A DNA stretch of 64,000 nucleotides from Klebsiella quasipneumoniae subsp. quasipneumoniae (GCF_020525925.1 NZ_CP084876.1:3844001-3908000); one strand, 5' to 3'. Shown: positions 8,797 to 20,003, numbered from the stretch's first letter. Numbers and translations: made by a program. The notes: generated by a model not told the origin, from the letters alone.

Positions 8797-10296
8797 ATGT
8801 CGGTAAACAAGGATATTATTATTGCCCTCGATGAGGGCACGACCAATGCCAAAGCCGTTGCCTTCGATAGCCACGGGCGGGTAATCGCGCAATTTTCCCG
8901 CGCGCTTGAGATCGCTACGCCTCAGGAAGGATGGGTAGAACAGTCAGCGGAGCTTCTGCTTGCCGCGTCGCTGGAGGTGATTTCTCGCACAGTGGCCGCT
9001 GTTGGCGCGGAGCGTGTGGCGGCCCTGGCGATCAGCAACCAGCGCGAAACCGTCGTGGGCTGGTATCGGGAAACGGGCGAGGCCATAGCGCCCGCCCTGA
9101 GCTGGCAATGTTCACGTAGCGCCACATTTTGCCGCTCGCTGCGTGAACAAGGCCATGAGCCGCAGATCAAGGCGGTAACCGGTCTGCCAATCGCCCCGCT
9201 CTTTTCCGCCTCGAAAATGCGCTGGCTGTTGGACCACACGCCGGATGGCCTCAACCGGGCGAAAGATGGCGAGATTTGCCTCGGTACGGTGGATAGCTGG
9301 CTACTCTGGCACCTGACGCAAGGCCAGCAATTTTGTTGTGATTACGCGAACGCGTCTCGTACGCAGCTCATGAATCTGCAAACAGCGGACTGGGATACCG
9401 ATATGCTCGCCCTGTTTGGCATTCCGCGGGCAGCACTCCCGGTGATAAAACCATCGAGCGGCCTGTTTGGTTACACCGCTGGTTTAGCCACCCTCCCTGA
9501 TGGGATCCCGGTAATGGCGATGATTGGCGATTCACATGCCGCCCTTTTCGCCCACGGTCTGGGCGCCGCCGGTTGCGTTAAAGCTACTTACGGTACAGGA
9601 ACCTCGGTGATGGCGCCCGTCGATTCGGTGGCGTGTCACGTCAGCAATCTCGCCACCACGGTGGCCTGGCACGACGGAGAAAAGCTGGTCTATGCACTAG
9701 AGGGGAATATTCCCCATACTGGCGATGCGGTGGCGTGGATGGCCGACAGTACGGGCTTGAGCGAACTCTCTCCCGTTGAGCTGGCCCAGGCGCTGAATGC
9801 TCTGCCTCGCTCGGTAGACTCCACCTTAGGCGTCTTTTTTGTACCTGCCCTCACCGGCATGGGGGCGCCCTGGTGGGACGAGAATGCCCGCGGACTGATC
9901 CATGGGTTAAGCCGGGGGGTGAAGCGTGCCCATCTCATTCGTGCCGCGCTCGAGTCTATTACCTACCAGATTGCCGATGTAATCACTGCGATGCGTGCCC
10001 ATCATGGCTTTACGCTCAACACGCTGCTGGTGGATGGGGGCCCCACCAAAAACGACTGGTTAATGCAGTACCAGGCCGACCTGCTGGGTTGTCCGGTGAT
10101 GCGCAGCGATGTGGCCGAGCTGTCAGCGACCGGAGCGGCACTGCTGGCGCGTAAAGCGTTGCACAAGCTGACGGTGGCAGAGCTTCAGCCCTTTTTGCCA
10201 GAACACATCACTTATGCGCCAGACCCGCTCCGGCATCATCGGCTTGTGCAGCGATGGCAGTCCTGGCAACACGCGGTGACGCTGGCAAGACGCTGA
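8797..10296 (+). CDS. FGGY family carbohydrate kinase (glycerol-kinase-like)
   Basis: 499-residue sugar kinase with the ATPase phosphate-1 motif near the N-terminus (IALDEGTTNAKA), a glycerol-kinase-like ISNQRETVVGW and WQCSR stretch, the phosphate-2/adenosine region YGTGTSVM, and the C-terminal LLVDGGPTKNDWL typical of FGGY kinases. It is the last gene of the catabolic operon, with start ATG 8797 behind CCGGAGG. Its place after an isomerase and a split transketolase suggests it phosphorylates the ketose product; apulose kinase (AplK) is the best-fitting known role. The close resemblance to GlpK means glycerol or another polyol cannot be excluded from sequence alone. Confidence 0.88.
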   Translation: MSVNKDIIIALDEGTTNAKAVAFDSHGRVIAQFSRALEIATPQEGWVEQSAELLLAASLEVISRTVAAVGAERVAALAISNQRETVVGWYRETGEAIAPALSWQCSRSATFCRSLREQGHEPQIKAVTGLPIAPLFSASKMRWLLDHTPDGLNRAKDGEICLGTVDSWLLWHLTQGQQFCCDYANASRTQLMNLQTADWDTDMLALFGIPRAALPVIKPSSGLFGYTAGLATLPDGIPVMAMIGDSHAALFAHGLGAAGCVKATYGTGTSVMAPVDSVACHVSNLATTVAWHDGEKLVYALEGNIPHTGDAVAWMADSTGLSELSPVELAQALNALPRSVDSTLGVFFVPALTGMGAPWWDENARGLIHGLSRGVKRAHLIRAALESITYQIADVITAMRAHHGFTLNTLLVDGGPTKNDWLMQYQADLLGCPVMRSDVAELSATGAALLARKALHKLTVAELQPFLPEHITYAPDPLRHHRLVQRWQSWQHAVTLARR

Positions 10297-10304
10297 GCGC
10301 AACC

Positions 10305-10334
10305 CAGCCGGGCGATAACGTCTTCGTCCGGCTG
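10305..10334 (+). terminator. Candidate hairpin after the kinase gene
   Basis: Arms CAGCCGG and CCGGCTG separated by 16 bases, starting eight bases after the kinase stop and lying in the 62-bp gap before the convergent GST gene. No T-run, so termination activity is uncertain. Confidence 0.35.
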
Positions 10335-10358
10335 CAATCCAACGCGCCATCCCCGCCG

Positions 10359-10964
10359 TTAACTCAGCGGATACTGTTGAAACGCCGGCAGCGCCTCTCC
10401 TTTCTCCGCCAGCGCGCGGATATGCGGAAACGCCGTTGCCGGCACCACCGTCGGGATCATCAACTGGATAAAGGACCAGACCACCGTGCTGGTGACCAAC
10501 ACCTGGTCCGGCTGCACGGCGGCAACGCGGTCTGCCAGCCGGGCGTCCCATTCCCGACAGGCGGCGAGCAGTTGACCGGTCACCCGGGCTATCCACGGCT
10601 GATGCTGCTTCTCCTCCGGCCGCAGACGGTGCTCATAAACATGCTGGACCGCTTTTTCACTGGCGGCGAGGATCACCCCCAGCAGGTGCAGGTCGCGGGC
10701 CAGCGCCTCGGGATGCGCGGGAAGCAACCGGCGTCCGGCGGGATGGGTCGTTTCGAAATAGTGGAGGATCAGCGTGGAGTCCATCAGCTGTGTCCCGTCA
10801 TCGAGAACCACCGTCGGCGCCTTGACCACCGGATTAATACGGGAGAATTCATCAAAGCCGCTAAAGACCGACAGCGGCAGGCTCTCGAATTCCACGCCAT
10901 AGAGCGCCAGAGAAACCGCCACGCGTCTTACATAAGGTGAATCCATCATACCAATGAGTTTCAT
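10359..10964 (-). CDS. Glutathione S-transferase family protein
   Basis: 201 residues from the ATG at 10962-10964, placed six bases after AGGAG; a GTG six bases further upstream is also in frame but too close to that ribosome site. The N-terminal thioredoxin-like domain has SPYVRRV near residue 8, NPVVKAPTVV with the cis-proline, and LMDSTLILHYFE, which contacts glutathione; an all-helical C-terminal domain follows. Such proteins conjugate or reduce electrophiles in the cytoplasm, but the physiological substrate is unknown. It diverges from a GcvA-type LysR gene across a 254-bp gap, a common pairing in which the regulator controls the transferase. Confidence 0.85.
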   Translation of the reverse strand: MKLIGMMDSPYVRRVAVSLALYGVEFESLPLSVFSGFDEFSRINPVVKAPTVVLDDGTQLMDSTLILHYFETTHPAGRRLLPAHPEALARDLHLLGVILAASEKAVQHVYEHRLRPEEKQHQPWIARVTGQLLAACREWDARLADRVAAVQPDQVLVTSTVVWSFIQLMIPTVVPATAFPHIRALAEKGEALPAFQQYPLS

Positions 10965-11218
10965 CGTCACTCCTGCCTGCGATAAAGGGGTTGCTGGCTT
11001 ACCTTACTGGAAAACCCGCCCCGCGAATATCAGGGGATGCTTACCGCAAAGGTTAGAAAAACTAACAAATTAGCGCCACGGGGTAGTCCGCCTGTCTCCC
11101 CTGTGTTATACCGACTGAGAGCGCCTGAAGCCCGTCCACTGTCTGCTCGCAGCGGCTTTAAAACCCGCTAACCCGGTAGTAACGTTAACGTATTGACGCC
11201 CTGACAAGAGAGATCACC
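10965..11218. promoter_or_regulatory. GST / LysR divergent region with GTTAG-CTAAC palindrome
   Basis: Non-coding gap between the divergent GST and LysR genes. It contains GTTAGAAAAACTAAC at 11052-11066, a perfect inverted repeat with five-base arms and an A5 centre. LysR proteins of the GcvA type favour CTAA-containing sites, so this is a reasonable operator candidate for the neighbouring regulator. The LysR start at 11219 is preceded by AAGAGAG. Nothing else was recognised. Confidence 0.4.
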
Positions 11219-12112
11219 ATGGCAGATTTTCCCCCTGTCGCCAGCCTGCGCAGCTTTGAGGCGGTGGCGCGCCTCGGCAGCGTGACGCAGGCCGCCCACG
11301 AGATGAGCGTGACCCATTCGGCGGTCAGCCAGCACATCAAACAGCTGGAAGCCCTGGTCGGCGTCACACTGTTTGTCCGCCACGGCCGCGGGGTGCGCAT
11401 CACGGAAGAGGGGCGGCTTTATGCCCTGCAAATCCGCGAGGCGTTACAGCACATCGCCGACGCCACGCGGATGGTGCAGATCAAACCCCGCACGATGGAA
11501 CTGACCCTGGCGACGCTCCCCTCCTTTGGCTGCCACTGGCTGCTGCCGCGGCTGGCGCGCTTTCAGGCGCGGCATCCGCAGATCGCGGTGCGCCTGCTGA
11601 CCAGCCTGGCGGTGGTTAACCTGCAGCAGGAGGGTATCGATCTGGCCATTCGCATGGGGCAAGGCGACTGGGAGGGGATGGAAAGCCGACATCTGTTTGC
11701 CGATGAACAGCTGGTGGTGGCCGCGCCGCACTATCGCGGCGGCGACCTGCCGACCACCCCGCAGGCGATCGCCGCCAGCGATATCGTTTTTTCCATGGAG
11801 TCCTGGAACGCCTGGTGCAGCCAGGCGGGGCTGGAAAAGACCATCATCCCTGCGGGCCTGCGCCTGAACGACTCCAACCTGGTGCTGGAGGCGGTTCGCC
11901 TGGGAGCGGGCGTGGCGCTGGAGCGGCGCTCGCTGGTGGCGGGGGCGATAGCCCGCGGCGAGCTGGTGCAGCTCACCGCCGTCACCGTCCCCTACCCCTG
12001 GCACTACTGGCTGACCGTCTCCCCGCAGGCGGAGAACCGCCCGGAAGTCGCCCGGTTCATCGCCTGGCTGGAGGAGGAGATCGCCCTCTGGCGCCAGCAG
12101 CTCAGCGCTTAG
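11219..12112 (+). CDS. LysR family transcriptional regulator (GcvA type)
   Basis: 297 residues. The N-terminal winged helix-turn-helix reads SVTQAAHEMSVTHSAVSQHI (about residues 20-40), followed by VGVTLFVRHGRGVRITEEG, which matches the GcvA/AmpR/TrpI branch. The remainder is the periplasmic-binding-like effector domain. ATG 11219 follows AAGAGAGATCACC. It diverges from the GST gene and its last four bases overlap the convergent channel gene. The likely target is the GST gene and itself. No effector can be inferred. Confidence 0.88.
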   Translation: MADFPPVASLRSFEAVARLGSVTQAAHEMSVTHSAVSQHIKQLEALVGVTLFVRHGRGVRITEEGRLYALQIREALQHIADATRMVQIKPRTMELTLATLPSFGCHWLLPRLARFQARHPQIAVRLLTSLAVVNLQQEGIDLAIRMGQGDWEGMESRHLFADEQLVVAAPHYRGGDLPTTPQAIAASDIVFSMESWNAWCSQAGLEKTIIPAGLRLNDSNLVLEAVRLGAGVALERRSLVAGAIARGELVQLTAVTVPYPWHYWLTVSPQAENRPEVARFIAWLEEEIALWRQQLSA

Positions 12113-13365
12113 CCTTCCGCCGACGGCGGCAGGCCCGCCTGGGCGGCGTGCTCCTGGGAGAGACGCCAGAAATCGTGCCCGGCGGGATACTGATAGAGGC
12201 GCAGGGAAAATTGCCCGGCCACCGCGGTAATGTACTCAAATATCGCCGACTGGGTATTCTCGTAGTCTTTCCACAGCGTCGAAGAGGTAAAGCAGTAAAT
12301 CTCTAACGGGATGCCCGACGGCGACGGTTTCAGCGTCCTCGCCACAATATACATCTCCTTAATAATATCCGGTCGCTCGGCGAGATAGTGCATCAGGTAG
12401 TGGCGAAACAGGGTCAGGTTGGTCAGGCCGTTATCGACAAACCAGCGGTCCGCCACGCCGCCGGGATCGCGACCGTCAAGCAGCGTGGTCAGAGGCTCGC
12501 TTACCCCGCGGATGGTCAGCATCGAGGAGAGCATCTCCTGGTTGAGAAAACGCACTGAGTGCTGATCGATGGCGATACTGCGCATGATCCGCCGCGCCCC
12601 GGAGGAGAACATCGCCTGCCAGTTGGTATAGGTCTCGGTGAGGAAATTCTTGGTGGGAATACGGGAAATGGTATTGTCCCAGTTACGGATGGTAATGGTG
12701 TGCAGCGCGATATCCGTCACCTCACCGCTGAGGTTTTTGTCAGGCATTTCAATCCAGTCCCCCAGCTGGAGCACGTCGTTGGACGACAGCTGAACGTTCG
12801 CCACCAGCGACAGCAGGGTATGCTGGAAGACGATCATCAGCACCGCCGCCACCGCCCCGAGACTGGAGATAATAATGATCGGCGATTTGTTCGACATCAC
12901 GGCGAGGATCATAATCGCCGCCAGGATGTGGACTAAGATTTTGCCTATCTGGATATAGCCCTTAATGGAATGATTTTTACGTTTGGTTTTTCGCAGATAA
13001 GAGCTGTTGACAATATCCAGCATCTCGTTGAAAAACACCGACATAAAAATAAAAAACAAGATCCCGCAGATGGTATTAATCGCCGTCACCAGCGATGCCG
13101 GCATCGCTGGCATAAACTGCAGAACGTAATAGACGATAATAACCGGAATGAAATTGGACAACTTTTCGGCGATGCGTCGATCCTTCTCCAGCGGCACGTC
13201 CTGTTTATGGCTGCCAAAGAAGACCTTACGCACCACTTTAATCAGCAAGAACTTGCATAAAAGGTGGGCAAATATGCCAGAGAGCAGCAGCAGAATAAGG
13301 TTAAATCCCACCGCCAGCGCCGGATTACTCTCAATAAACGTCAGTAGATGATTCACATACGCCAT
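12109..13365 (-). CDS. Mechanosensitive ion channel, YbdG/MscM-like
   Basis: 418 residues, close in length to E. coli YbdG, with several N-terminal membrane segments (for example LILLLLSGIFAHLLCKFLLI and FIPVIIVYYVLQF) followed by the MscS pore and beta domain: SSLGAVAAVLMIVFQHTLLS, then LGDWIEMPDKNLSGEV and TIRNWDNTISRIPT. It resembles YbdG in architecture but is clearly divergent. In E. coli ybdG sits beside nfsB; here the nfsB neighbourhood lies 44 kb away without a channel gene, so this is either a relocated orthologue or a paralogue. Role: a small-conductance channel of the inner membrane opening under tension at hypo-osmotic shock. It overlaps the stop of the LysR gene by four bases. 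Confidence 0.85.
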   Translation of the reverse strand: MAYVNHLLTFIESNPALAVGFNLILLLLSGIFAHLLCKFLLIKVVRKVFFGSHKQDVPLEKDRRIAEKLSNFIPVIIVYYVLQFMPAMPASLVTAINTICGILFFIFMSVFFNEMLDIVNSSYLRKTKRKNHSIKGYIQIGKILVHILAAIMILAVMSNKSPIIIISSLGAVAAVLMIVFQHTLLSLVANVQLSSNDVLQLGDWIEMPDKNLSGEVTDIALHTITIRNWDNTISRIPTKNFLTETYTNWQAMFSSGARRIMRSIAIDQHSVRFLNQEMLSSMLTIRGVSEPLTTLLDGRDPGGVADRWFVDNGLTNLTLFRHYLMHYLAERPDIIKEMYIVARTLKPSPSGIPLEIYCFTSSTLWKDYENTQSAIFEYITAVAGQFSLRLYQYPAGHDFWRLSQEHAAQAGLPPSAEG

Positions 13366-13590
13366 GCTTTATCGCCTGAATAACTATGCCATTTCGCTAA
13401 CTGCTTTATCACAAGGGCATATATTGGAAAATTTTAATCAATCCGCATCATGGCATATCGCTTAGCGTAACGTCCATGCGCGCACCGCTGCTAATCATTC
13501 GCGGGATTTATGTCATAGTTTGCATTAATCATTATCTACGCTCACTATAAAGAGGCTTGTTATGAGGACGGAATAAGTCCAGGAGGAAAC

Positions 13591-14037
13591 ATGTTTAAAA
13601 CGCTTACCGCTATTATCGCCTTAGCCGCCTCCGCCAGCGTCATGGCGCAAGGCGACGTCACGCTGAACAGTCTGGCCCACGATACCGCCACCCGGGCGTC
13701 GTTTAACCAGATGGTCAAAGGCCATCAGCTGCCCGCCTGGGTGACCACCGGCGGCACCGGTTCGCCGGCGCAGACGGTGAAGCTGGGTAGCGAATCCTGG
13801 CAGGTGCTAAGCGCCTGCAAACCCCACGACTGCGGCCATGAGCGTATCGCGGTGATCTGGTCGGAAAAAACCAAACAGATGTCAGGCGTTTACTCGGTGG
13901 TCGATGAGAAAACCGACCAGGAGAAGCTGACCTGGCTTAACGTCAGCGACGCCCTGTCCATTGATGGCAAAACCGTGCTGTTTGCCGCCCTCAGCGGCAG
14001 CCTCGACAACCATCCGGACGCTTTTAACTACCAGTAA
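13591..14037 (+). CDS. ivy: Ivy, inhibitor of vertebrate C-type lysozyme
   Basis: 148-residue secreted protein with a signal peptide MFKTLTAIIALAASASVMA (cleavage expected after residue 19). The defining Ivy loop CKPHDC is present at residues 76-81; in E. coli Ivy the histidine of this disulfide-closed loop plugs the lysozyme active site. It acts in the periplasm, where it protects peptidoglycan from host lysozyme and possibly from the cell's own lytic enzymes. The ribosome site is AGGAGG at 13580-13585. The gene stands alone in a 225-bp upstream gap and converges with betT. Confidence 0.92.
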   Translation: MFKTLTAIIALAASASVMAQGDVTLNSLAHDTATRASFNQMVKGHQLPAWVTTGGTGSPAQTVKLGSESWQVLSACKPHDCGHERIAVIWSEKTKQMSGVYSVVDEKTDQEKLTWLNVSDALSIDGKTVLFAALSGSLDNHPDAFNYQ

Positions 14038-14049
14038 CGGCCCGTCGCT

Positions 14050-14072
14050 CCCGTCAGTCTTTCCCCGACGGG
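14050..14072. terminator. Hairpin between ivy and betT
   Basis: CCCGTC at 14050-14055 and GACGGG at 14067-14072 form a six-base stem in the 46-bp gap between the convergent ivy and betT genes. It could serve both strands; no T-run on the ivy side. Confidence 0.4.
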
Positions 14073-14083
14073 GGCTCCCCTGA

Positions 14084-16117
14084 CTAGCCATCCGGGAACA
14101 TCACGCTGTTCCCCGGCGCTTCCCTGTGCAGATGGATAAAGTTCAGGTGCCGCTCGTACTGGTCGAGAATATCGGTGATCACCTGCTCTTTGCTGTAGTC
14201 CATCAGGTCGTTACCCTGGCTGCCCTCCAGCAGGAAGGTCTCCAGCCGGTAATAGGTGGATTTCCCGCTGCGCGCCCGATAGGTAAAGCCCGGCACCGAG
14301 TACTGCTGCGGCCAGATCTTGTAGATAAAGTTCTGCTCGTCGCCCATGTGCACCAGCAGATCGAGGTGACCAAGGTTCTCGCCCTCTTCCGGCGGCAGGC
14401 TCTTCAGTTCCACCGCGGCGCCGCGCAGCCGCAGCTCCTGGGCAACCTCCTCCATCGCCGGGAAGCACACCGTCTCCATCATCTGTTTGGTATAGCGCGT
14501 GCCCGGGTAATTCATCAGCCGCGACAGGCGCTTCTTCCAGCTCAGCCGATCCTGCAGGCCGAGCGGGCGCGGGGCAGTGTCGCGGCTGGCGCTGACCCGG
14601 CGGTAATCTTCCACCTTCAGGGACTTATACAGTCCGGCCATCACGAAGAAAATCACAAAGCTGAACGGCAGCCCCATGATCACCGTGGTGTTCTGCAGCG
14701 CCGAGATGCCGTTGGTCATCAGCATCCCGAGGGTCAACAGACCGATAGCCACCGACCAGAAGATGCGCAGCCAGTTCGGGGAGTCGCTGTTGATGTCCTT
14801 CAGCTTCGAGGTAAAGTTTCCCAGCACCAGCGCGCCGGAGTCGGCAGAGGTGACGTAGAACAGCAGACCGGTAATGGTCGCCACCGACGCGCTAAAGGTA
14901 AACGCCGGATACTGCGCCAGCAGGCTGTAGAAGCCGCGCTCCGGGTGGAGCATCGCCTCCCCGGCAAAGGCCGCGTCGCCGTGGATGATCTCATACAGCG
15001 CGCTGTTGCCGAACACCGACAGCCACAGCAGGGTAAAGGTGAACGGAATAATCAGGGTGCCCATCACAAACTGGCGGATGGTGCGCCCGCGCGAAATGCG
15101 CGCCAGGAACAGGCCAACGAACGGCGACCAGGCCACCCACCACGCCCAGAAAAAGAGCGTCCAGTTGTTCATCCACTCCACCGGGCGGTCGAAGGCGAAG
15201 CTGTTCAGCGTCATGCCCATAAAGCGGTTGACGTAGTCGCCGACGTTCAGCACTAACGCATTGAGCAGGAAGGAGGTATCGCCCATGAACAGCACGAACA
15301 GGATCAGCCCCAGCGCGAGGGCGACGTTCAGCTCGGAGAGCACGCGGATGCCCTTGTCCACCCCGGAGGTGACCGAGATGGTGGCGATGATCACCGACAG
15401 CGCTATCAGGGCCGCCTTCGCCGCCAGCGAGTCAGGAATATCGAACAGCACGCTCAGACCGTAGTTGAGCTGCACCACGCCAATGCCGAGGGTGGTGGCG
15501 ATGCCGAAGATGGTGCCGATCACCGCCGCGATATCGACGCTGTGGCCGATGGGGCCATTAATCTTTTTCCCGAAGATAGGATAGAGCGCCGAGCGGATGG
15601 TGAGCGGTAAATTATAACGATAGCTAAAGTATCCCAGCGCCATGCCCATCAGGGCATACATCGACCAGCCGGTGAGTCCGTAGTGGAATAACGTCCACAC
15701 CATCGCCTGGCGCGCCGCTTCGATGGTCTGCCCCGCCCCTTCCGGCGGCTGCATATATTGCGTCACCGGTTCGGCGACCGAGAAGAACATCAGGTCGATG
15801 CCGATCCCGGCGGCGAACAGCATCGCCGCCCAGCTCAGCAGGCTGAACTCGGGCTTAGACTGCTCCGGCCCGAGCTTCACCGAGCCGAAGCGCGAACAGG
15901 CAATGCAGACGACGAAGACGATATACAGCGTCGCCGCCAGCAGATAGTACCAGCCGAAGGTTTTCGACACCCAGTCCAGGGTGCGCCCAATCCACTCGGC
16001 AGAAAAATCGCGAAAAAAGATCGTCATCAGGGAAAACAACAAAATCAGTCCGGCCGAGGTATAAAAAACCACCGGATTGATTTTGTCCTTTTCTCTGTTT
16101 TGCGAAAGATCTGTCAT
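14084..16117 (-). CDS. betT: BetT, high-affinity choline transporter (BCCT family)
   Basis: 677 residues, the same length as E. coli BetT, with twelve expected membrane segments and the BCCT hallmark in the membrane core (FFWAWWVAWSPFVGLFLARIS). The long cytoplasmic C-terminal tail after the last membrane segment (from about residue 500) is typical of proton-coupled BetT and takes part in osmotic activation. It imports choline for oxidation by BetA and BetB, encoded divergently. The two transcripts leave the same 128-bp region, which carries a BetI operator, so uptake and oxidation are co-regulated by choline. Confidence 0.96.
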   Translation of the reverse strand: MTDLSQNREKDKINPVVFYTSAGLILLFSLMTIFFRDFSAEWIGRTLDWVSKTFGWYYLLAATLYIVFVVCIACSRFGSVKLGPEQSKPEFSLLSWAAMLFAAGIGIDLMFFSVAEPVTQYMQPPEGAGQTIEAARQAMVWTLFHYGLTGWSMYALMGMALGYFSYRYNLPLTIRSALYPIFGKKINGPIGHSVDIAAVIGTIFGIATTLGIGVVQLNYGLSVLFDIPDSLAAKAALIALSVIIATISVTSGVDKGIRVLSELNVALALGLILFVLFMGDTSFLLNALVLNVGDYVNRFMGMTLNSFAFDRPVEWMNNWTLFFWAWWVAWSPFVGLFLARISRGRTIRQFVMGTLIIPFTFTLLWLSVFGNSALYEIIHGDAAFAGEAMLHPERGFYSLLAQYPAFTFSASVATITGLLFYVTSADSGALVLGNFTSKLKDINSDSPNWLRIFWSVAIGLLTLGMLMTNGISALQNTTVIMGLPFSFVIFFVMAGLYKSLKVEDYRRVSASRDTAPRPLGLQDRLSWKKRLSRLMNYPGTRYTKQMMETVCFPAMEEVAQELRLRGAAVELKSLPPEEGENLGHLDLLVHMGDEQNFIYKIWPQQYSVPGFTYRARSGKSTYYRLETFLLEGSQGNDLMDYSKEQVITDILDQYERHLNFIHLHREAPGNSVMFPDG

Positions 16118-16182
16118 CCAGTATCCCCACTGTTTTTGTAACTATTAAAATTCAATAACGTAACAATTAAGACACATTTTAT

Positions 16183-16196
16183 ATTGAACGTCCAAT
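16183..16196. promoter_or_regulatory. BetI operator candidate
   Basis: ATTGAACGTCCAAT is a near-perfect dyad (one mismatched pair) in the betT-betI gap. Read on the minus strand it gives GATTGGACGTTCAATATAA, matching the known BetI binding sequence between betT and betI of E. coli. Its central place allows repression of both divergent promoters until choline binds BetI. Confidence 0.75.
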
Positions 16197-16245
16197 CAAA
16201 AACCGCTTTAATAGTTAACCAACGCTGATGAATGGAGTGGCAAAA

Positions 16246-16833
16246 ATGCCCAAACTGGGGATGCAGCCAATCCGGCGCAGGCAACTGATCGACGCCACGC
16301 TGGACGCAATAAATGAAGTCGGAATGCACGACGCGACCATCGCGCAGATCGCCCGGCGAGCGGGCGTATCGACGGGGATCATCAGTCACTATTTCAAAGA
16401 CAAAAATGGTCTGCTGGAAGCGACCATGCGCGACATCACCAGCCAGCTGCGCGACGCGGTGCTTAACCGTCTGCACGCCCTGCCGGACGGCAGCGCCGGA
16501 GAGCGTCTGCAGGCGATAGTCGGCGGCAACTTTGATGAGACGCAGATCAGCAGCGCGGCGATGAAGGCCTGGCTGGCCTTCTGGGCCAGCAGCATGCACC
16601 AGCCGATGCTCTACCGCCTGCAGCAGGTGAGCAGCCGCCGCCTGCTGTCAAACCTGGTGTACGAGTTCCGCCGCGAGCTGCCGCGCGAGCAGGCCCAGGA
16701 GGCCGGCTACGGGCTGGCGGCGCTGATAGACGGCCTGTGGCTGCGGGCGGCGCTCAGCGGCAAACCGCTGGATAAGACGCTGGCGCAGTCGCTGACCAGC
16801 CACTTTATTCGTCAGCATTTACCGAACCCATAA
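16246..16833 (+). CDS. betI: BetI, choline-responsive TetR-family repressor
   Basis: 195 residues starting [13 protein letters not shown], the same start and length as E. coli BetI; ATG 16246 follows GGAGTGG. An in-frame ATG at 16228 is less likely. The N-terminal helix-turn-helix is [20 protein letters not shown] (about residues 29-48), followed by the helical choline-binding and dimerisation domain. First gene of betIBA, 13 bp before betB. It represses the divergent betT and its own operon; choline relieves repression. Confidence 0.96.
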   Translation: MPKLGMQPIRRRQLIDATLDAINEVGMHDATIAQIARRAGVSTGIISHYFKDKNGLLEATMRDITSQLRDAVLNRLHALPDGSAGERLQAIVGGNFDETQISSAAMKAWLAFWASSMHQPMLYRLQQVSSRRLLSNLVYEFRRELPREQAQEAGYGLAALIDGLWLRAALSGKPLDKTLAQSLTSHFIRQHLPNP

Positions 16834-16846
16834 CCGAGGAGGCGTT

Positions 16847-18319
<1,473 letters not shown>

Positions 18320-18332
18320 CCGGGAGGTTTTT

Positions 18333-19997
18333 TTGCAATTTGACTACATCATTATTGGCGCCGGATCCGCCGGCAACGTTCTGGCGACACGACTGACTGA
18401 AGATCCAAACACCACCGTCCTGCTGCTGGAGGCCGGCGGCCCGGACTACCGGTTCGATTTTCGCACCCAGATGCCCGCCGCGCTGGCTTACCCGCTGCAG
18501 GGCAAACGCTACAACTGGGCCTACGAGACCGAACCGGAGCCCTATATGAACCACCGCCGCATGGAGTGCGGGCGCGGCAAAGGGCTCGGCGGCTCCTCGC
18601 TGATTAACGGCATGTGCTACATTCGCGGCAACGCTCTGGACCTCGATAACTGGGCCGCCGCCCCGGGACTGGAACACTGGAGCTATCTCGACTGCCTGCC
18701 CTACTACCGGAAAACGGAAACCCGCGATATCGGGCCCAACGACTATCACGGCGGCGATGGCCCGGTGAGCGTCACCACGCCGAAGCCGGGCAATAATCCG
18801 CTCTTCGAGGCGATGGTTGAAGCCGGGGTGCAGGCGGGGTATCCGCGCACCGACGATCTCAACGGCTACCAACAGGAAGGCTTTGGTCCGATGGACCGCA
18901 CCGTGACGCCGCAGGGCCGTCGCGCCAGCACCGCCCGCGGCTATCTCGACCAGGCGCGCGGTCGCCCCAACCTGACCATCCGCACCCATGCGCTGACCGA
19001 TCACATTATTTTTTCCGGCAAGCGCGCGGTGGGCGTCGAGTGGCTGGAGGGGGAAAGCACTATCCCGTCAAAAGCGACGGCCAACAAAGAGGTGCTGCTG
19101 TGCGCCGGGGCGATTGCCTCGCCGCAGATCCTGCAGCGCTCCGGCGTCGGCAACCCCGAGCTGCTCAGGCAGTTCGATATCCCGGTGGTGCACGATCTCC
19201 CCGGCGTGGGTGAGAATCTGCAGGACCATCTGGAGATGTACCTGCAGTACGAGTGCAAAGAGCCGGTGTCGCTCTACCCGGCGCTGCAGTGGTGGAACCA
19301 GCCGAAGATCGGCGCCGAGTGGCTGTTCGGCGGCACCGGGATCGGCGCCAGCAACCAGTTCGAAGCGGGCGGTTTTATCCGCAGCCGCGCAGAGTTCGCC
19401 TGGCCGAACATTCAGTACCATTTCCTGCCGGTGGCGATTAACTACAATGGCTCCAACGCGGTGAAAGAGCACGGCTTCCAGTGCCACGTCGGCTCGATGC
19501 GTTCCCCCAGCCGCGGCCACGTGCGTCTGAAGTCGCGCGACCCGCACGCCCACCCGGCGATCCTGTTTAACTATATGTCCCATGAGCAGGACTGGCAGGA
19601 GTTCCGCGACGCCATTCGCATCACCCGGGAGATCATGAACCAGCCGGCGCTGGATAAGTATCGCGGCCGCGAAATCAGCCCGGGTATTGACTGCCAGAGC
19701 GATGCCGAGCTGGATGAGTTTGTGCGCAACCACGCCGAGACCGCCTTCCACCCGTGCGGGACCTGTAAGATGGGTTACGACGAAATGGCGGTGGTCGACG
19801 GCGAAGGCCGGGTCCACGGTCTGGAAGGCGTGCGGGTGGTCGATGCGTCAATTATGCCGCAGATCATCACCGGCAACCTGAACGCCACCACCATTATGAT
19901 CGGCGAGAAGATGGCTGACGCCATTCGCGGCCGTCAGCCGCTGCCGCGCAGTACCGCGGCGTATTATGTCGCTGGCGACGCGCCGGTTCGCCGCTAA
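18333..19997 (+). CDS. betA: BetA, choline dehydrogenase (TTG start)
   Basis: 554-residue GMC-family flavoprotein starting (M)[14 protein letters not shown], which aligns with the start of E. coli BetA. The only codon at that place is TTG 18333, sitting after GGGAGG; the longer open frame upstream reads through betB and is not family-like. The N-terminal GxGxxG FAD motif and the C-terminal HPCGTCKMG with downstream [12 protein letters not shown] (catalytic His/Asn region) are intact. Membrane-associated, it oxidises choline to betaine aldehyde and can carry on to glycine betaine. The weak TTG start probably keeps it below BetB in amount. Confidence 0.95.
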   Translation: MQFDYIIIGAGSAGNVLATRLTEDPNTTVLLLEAGGPDYRFDFRTQMPAALAYPLQGKRYNWAYETEPEPYMNHRRMECGRGKGLGGSSLINGMCYIRGNALDLDNWAAAPGLEHWSYLDCLPYYRKTETRDIGPNDYHGGDGPVSVTTPKPGNNPLFEAMVEAGVQAGYPRTDDLNGYQQEGFGPMDRTVTPQGRRASTARGYLDQARGRPNLTIRTHALTDHIIFSGKRAVGVEWLEGESTIPSKATANKEVLLCAGAIASPQILQRSGVGNPELLRQFDIPVVHDLPGVGENLQDHLEMYLQYECKEPVSLYPALQWWNQPKIGAEWLFGGTGIGASNQFEAGGFIRSRAEFAWPNIQYHFLPVAINYNGSNAVKEHGFQCHVGSMRSPSRGHVRLKSRDPHAHPAILFNYMSHEQDWQEFRDAIRITREIMNQPALDKYRGREISPGIDCQSDAELDEFVRNHAETAFHPCGTCKMGYDEMAVVDGEGRVHGLEGVRVVDASIMPQIITGNLNATTIMIGEKMADAIRGRQPLPRSTAAYYVAGDAPVRR

Positions 19998-20003
19998 TCG
20001 TTT

